A DNA stretch of 14,865 nucleotides from Sulfuriflexus sp032250955 (GTDB lineage Bacteria; Pseudomonadota; Gammaproteobacteria; AKS1). The notes under the pieces were generated by a model. The model saw only the letters and a program-made list of their open reading frames with translations, had not been told where the DNA came from and did no database searches. This document shows positions 13,512 to 14,865 of the stretch, in pieces; the first letter of the stretch is position 1; every line of letters starts with the position of its first letter. The translations under genes were made by a program, and so were the position numbers. The stretch spans positions 1 through 14,865 of the forward strand of contig NZ_JAVVES010000062.1 of assembly GCF_032250955.1 (NCBI RefSeq), written 5' to 3'.

Positions 13512-14720
13512 ATGGAAAACTTGCAGGCAGGCAGTGACGTACTGTTTATATTGTTGGGCGCGATCATGGTGCTGGCTATGCATGCCGGCTTCGCCTTTCT
13601 TGAGGTGGGTACGGTGCGTAAAAAGAACCAGGTCAATGCACTGGTCAAGATCATTACTGATTTTGCCATCTCGACCATCGCCTACTTTTTTATTGGCTAC
13701 CTGGTTGCCTATGGCATCGGCTTCACCGCCGGTGCGCAGACCCTGGCGGAAAAGAACGGTTATGAACTGGTCAAGTTCTTCTTCCTGCTGACCTTCGCCG
13801 CCGCCATCCCGGCTATCATCTCGGGTGGCATCGCCGAGCGCGCCCGGTTCTACCCGCAGTTGATGGCGAGCTTCTTTATAGTTGGTCTCGTCTACCCCTT
13901 CTTTGAAGGCATGGTCTGGAACGGTAATCACGGCCTGCAGGCCTGGATCAATGCCCGCTTCGGTGCCGACTTCCATGACTTCGCCGGCTCCGTGGTCGTG
14001 CATGCCATGGGCGGCTGGATCGCGCTGGCCGCCGTGCTGCTGCTCGGTCCTCGCCGGGGCCGCTATACGAGGGACGGCAAGATATCTGCCCACCCGCCGT
14101 CAAGCATCCCGTTCCTCGCCCTCGGTGCCTGGGTGCTGACCGTTGGCTGGTTTGGCTTTAACGTCATGTCGGCACAGACTATCGAGGCCGTCAGCGGCCT
14201 GGTCGCCATAAACTCCCTCATGGCCATGGTCGGTGGCATCCTCGCCGCGCTGGTGGTTGGCAGGAATGACCCCGGCTTCGTCCACAACGGCCCGCTCGCC
14301 GGGCTGGTCGCCGTGTGTGCCGGTTCCGATGTCATGCATCCACTCGGCGCGCTGGCAACGGGCCTGGTCGCCGGTGGCCTGTTTGTCTGGACCTTCACCC
14401 TGACCCAGAACCGCTGGAAGATCGATGACGTCCTCGGTGTCTGGCCATTGCATGGCCTGTGCGGCGCCTGGGGTGGCCTGGCAGCCGGAATCTTCGGTCT
14501 CGAGGCCCTCGGTGGCATGGGGGGGGTGACCTTCATGTCCCAGCTGGTCGGCACCGCGATAGGTGTCGCAATTGCCTTCGCTGGTGGCTTTATCGTTTAC
14601 GGTGTGATCAAGTCGGTGATGGGGATACGTCTCAGTGAAGAGGATGAGTTCCAGGGTGCGGATTTGAGTATTCACAAGATTTCGGCGGAGCCGGGATACG
14701 ATAGTAGTGGTTCGTTGTGA
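13512..14720 (+). CDS. amtB: Ammonium transporter (Amt/AmtB family)
   Basis: An inner-membrane ammonium channel, trimeric in this family, about 11 membrane segments, 402 residues from ATG 13512. Pore residues of E. coli AmtB all have counterparts (numbering from the longer frame at 13476; subtract 12): F107 and W148 (HMVW/GMVW region), D168 in HDFAGSVVVH, twin histidines H176 and H326 (WPLHGLCGAWGG), F228 and S232 in WFGFNVMSA. There is no cleaved signal peptide, unlike E. coli AmtB; the chain begins directly with segment LLGAIMVLAMHAGFAFLEVG. About eight residues are inserted between W148 and the conserved Asp. ATG 13512 was chosen because GGAG (13502-13505) lies 6 bases upstream, and the in-frame ATG at 13476 would lie before the predicted sigma-54 start. 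No glnK is visible; a terminator follows. Confidence 0.95.
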   Translation: MENLQAGSDVLFILLGAIMVLAMHAGFAFLEVGTVRKKNQVNALVKIITDFAISTIAYFFIGYLVAYGIGFTAGAQTLAEKNGYELVKFFFLLTFAAAIPAIISGGIAERARFYPQLMASFFIVGLVYPFFEGMVWNGNHGLQAWINARFGADFHDFAGSVVVHAMGGWIALAAVLLLGPRRGRYTRDGKISAHPPSSIPFLALGAWVLTVGWFGFNVMSAQTIEAVSGLVAINSLMAMVGGILAALVVGRNDPGFVHNGPLAGLVAVCAGSDVMHPLGALATGLVAGGLFVWTFTLTQNRWKIDDVLGVWPLHGLCGAWGGLAAGIFGLEALGGMGGVTFMSQLVGTAIGVAIAFAGGFIVYGVIKSVMGIRLSEEDEFQGADLSIHKISAEPGYDSSGSL

Positions 14721-14741
14721 TTTTGTTTTTTCGTTTGTGAT

Positions 14742-14770
14742 AAAAAAAGCGGCGATGCCGGGCTTTTTTT
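14742..14770 (+). terminator. Rho-independent terminator after the ammonium transporter
   Basis: AAAAAAAGC (14742-14750) pairs with GCTTTTTTT (14762-14770). Inside, GGC (14751-14753) pairs with GCC (14757-14759) around GAT, with two unpaired G. The seven T and seven A flanks mean it could also work on the minus strand. It begins 21 bases after the transporter stop. Confidence 0.85.
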
Positions 14771-14848
14771 ATTCTTTCCTTTCGGGTTCGTAGGTCGATG
14801 AAATGGTCTCCTCCCCCCTTTATAAACGGCGTCGCAATGCGCCATGAT

Positions 14849-14857
14849 GGAGGTGAT
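14849..14857 (+). promoter_or_regulatory. Strong ribosome binding site at the right edge
   Basis: GGAGGTGAT complements the 16S rRNA 3' end over nine bases. The window ends eight bases later at an A that could begin an ATG (14865). A plus-strand gene probably starts at or just beyond the edge. Its identity cannot be seen; glnK, often next to amtB, is one guess. Confidence 0.5.
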
Positions 14858-14865
14858 ATCAACCA

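Noticed and set aside
13350..14093. Minus-strand open frame (247 codons) opposite the ammonium transporter
   Set aside because: Shadow of the transporter frame, and it runs through the NtrC/sigma-54 region; no family resemblance.
14632..14862. Minus-strand 76-codon frame at the right edge
   Set aside because: It crosses the terminator and the transporter end; its lysine/arginine-rich stretch is a translation of the A/T runs.

Overview
The window looks like ordinary chromosome of a gammaproteobacterium. The evidence is the fused two-domain RlmKL rRNA methyltransferase, GreB, the YadG/YadH transporter pair, YchJ, and an E. coli-like elongator tRNA-Met with an encoded CCA. Nothing in the sequence fixes a genus. 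Genes are GC-rich and tightly packed. I see no mobile elements, CRISPR arrays, prophage genes or rRNA.

Layout, left to right. Bases 1-262 hold no supportable gene, but carry a stable-RNA-type promoter that reads into tRNA-Met(CAU) and probably on into greB. Next are four signalling or unassigned elements: a soluble PDC-sensor protein (minus), a divergent intergenic region, an orphan single-domain response regulator (plus), and a double cyclic-nucleotide-binding/rhodanese fusion (minus). From 3763 to 8017 a plus-strand run, probably one operon, encodes RlmKL, the ABC-2 exporter YadGH and glyoxalase I (GloA). After a 100-base leader with a hairpin come FrmA and S-formylglutathione hydrolase. 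With GloA they form a glutathione-dependent block that clears methylglyoxal and formaldehyde. On the minus strand follow a small exported protein of unknown function, a GIY-YIG protein, and a GAF/HD-GYP protein with a large insertion in its catalytic domain. YchJ is next, also minus. The window ends with a plus-strand ammonium transporter.

The best regulatory signal lies upstream of the ammonium transporter. A sigma-54 (-24/-12) element ends 39 bases before the chosen start codon, and three NtrC-like 17-bp sites lie further upstream. The two outer-upstream sites are 31 bp apart, about -130 and -99 from the predicted transcript start, which resembles the known glnA enhancer. This suggests induction by nitrogen limitation. 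A strong terminator follows the transporter, and a very good ribosome binding site at the right edge suggests another plus-strand gene starts at or just past the window end.

I found no clearly new multi-gene system. The least explained items are the cytosolic PDC-sensor protein divergent from an orphan receiver, the cNMP-cNMP-rhodanese fusion, the HD-GYP insertion with its 5' leader palindrome, and the frmA leader.
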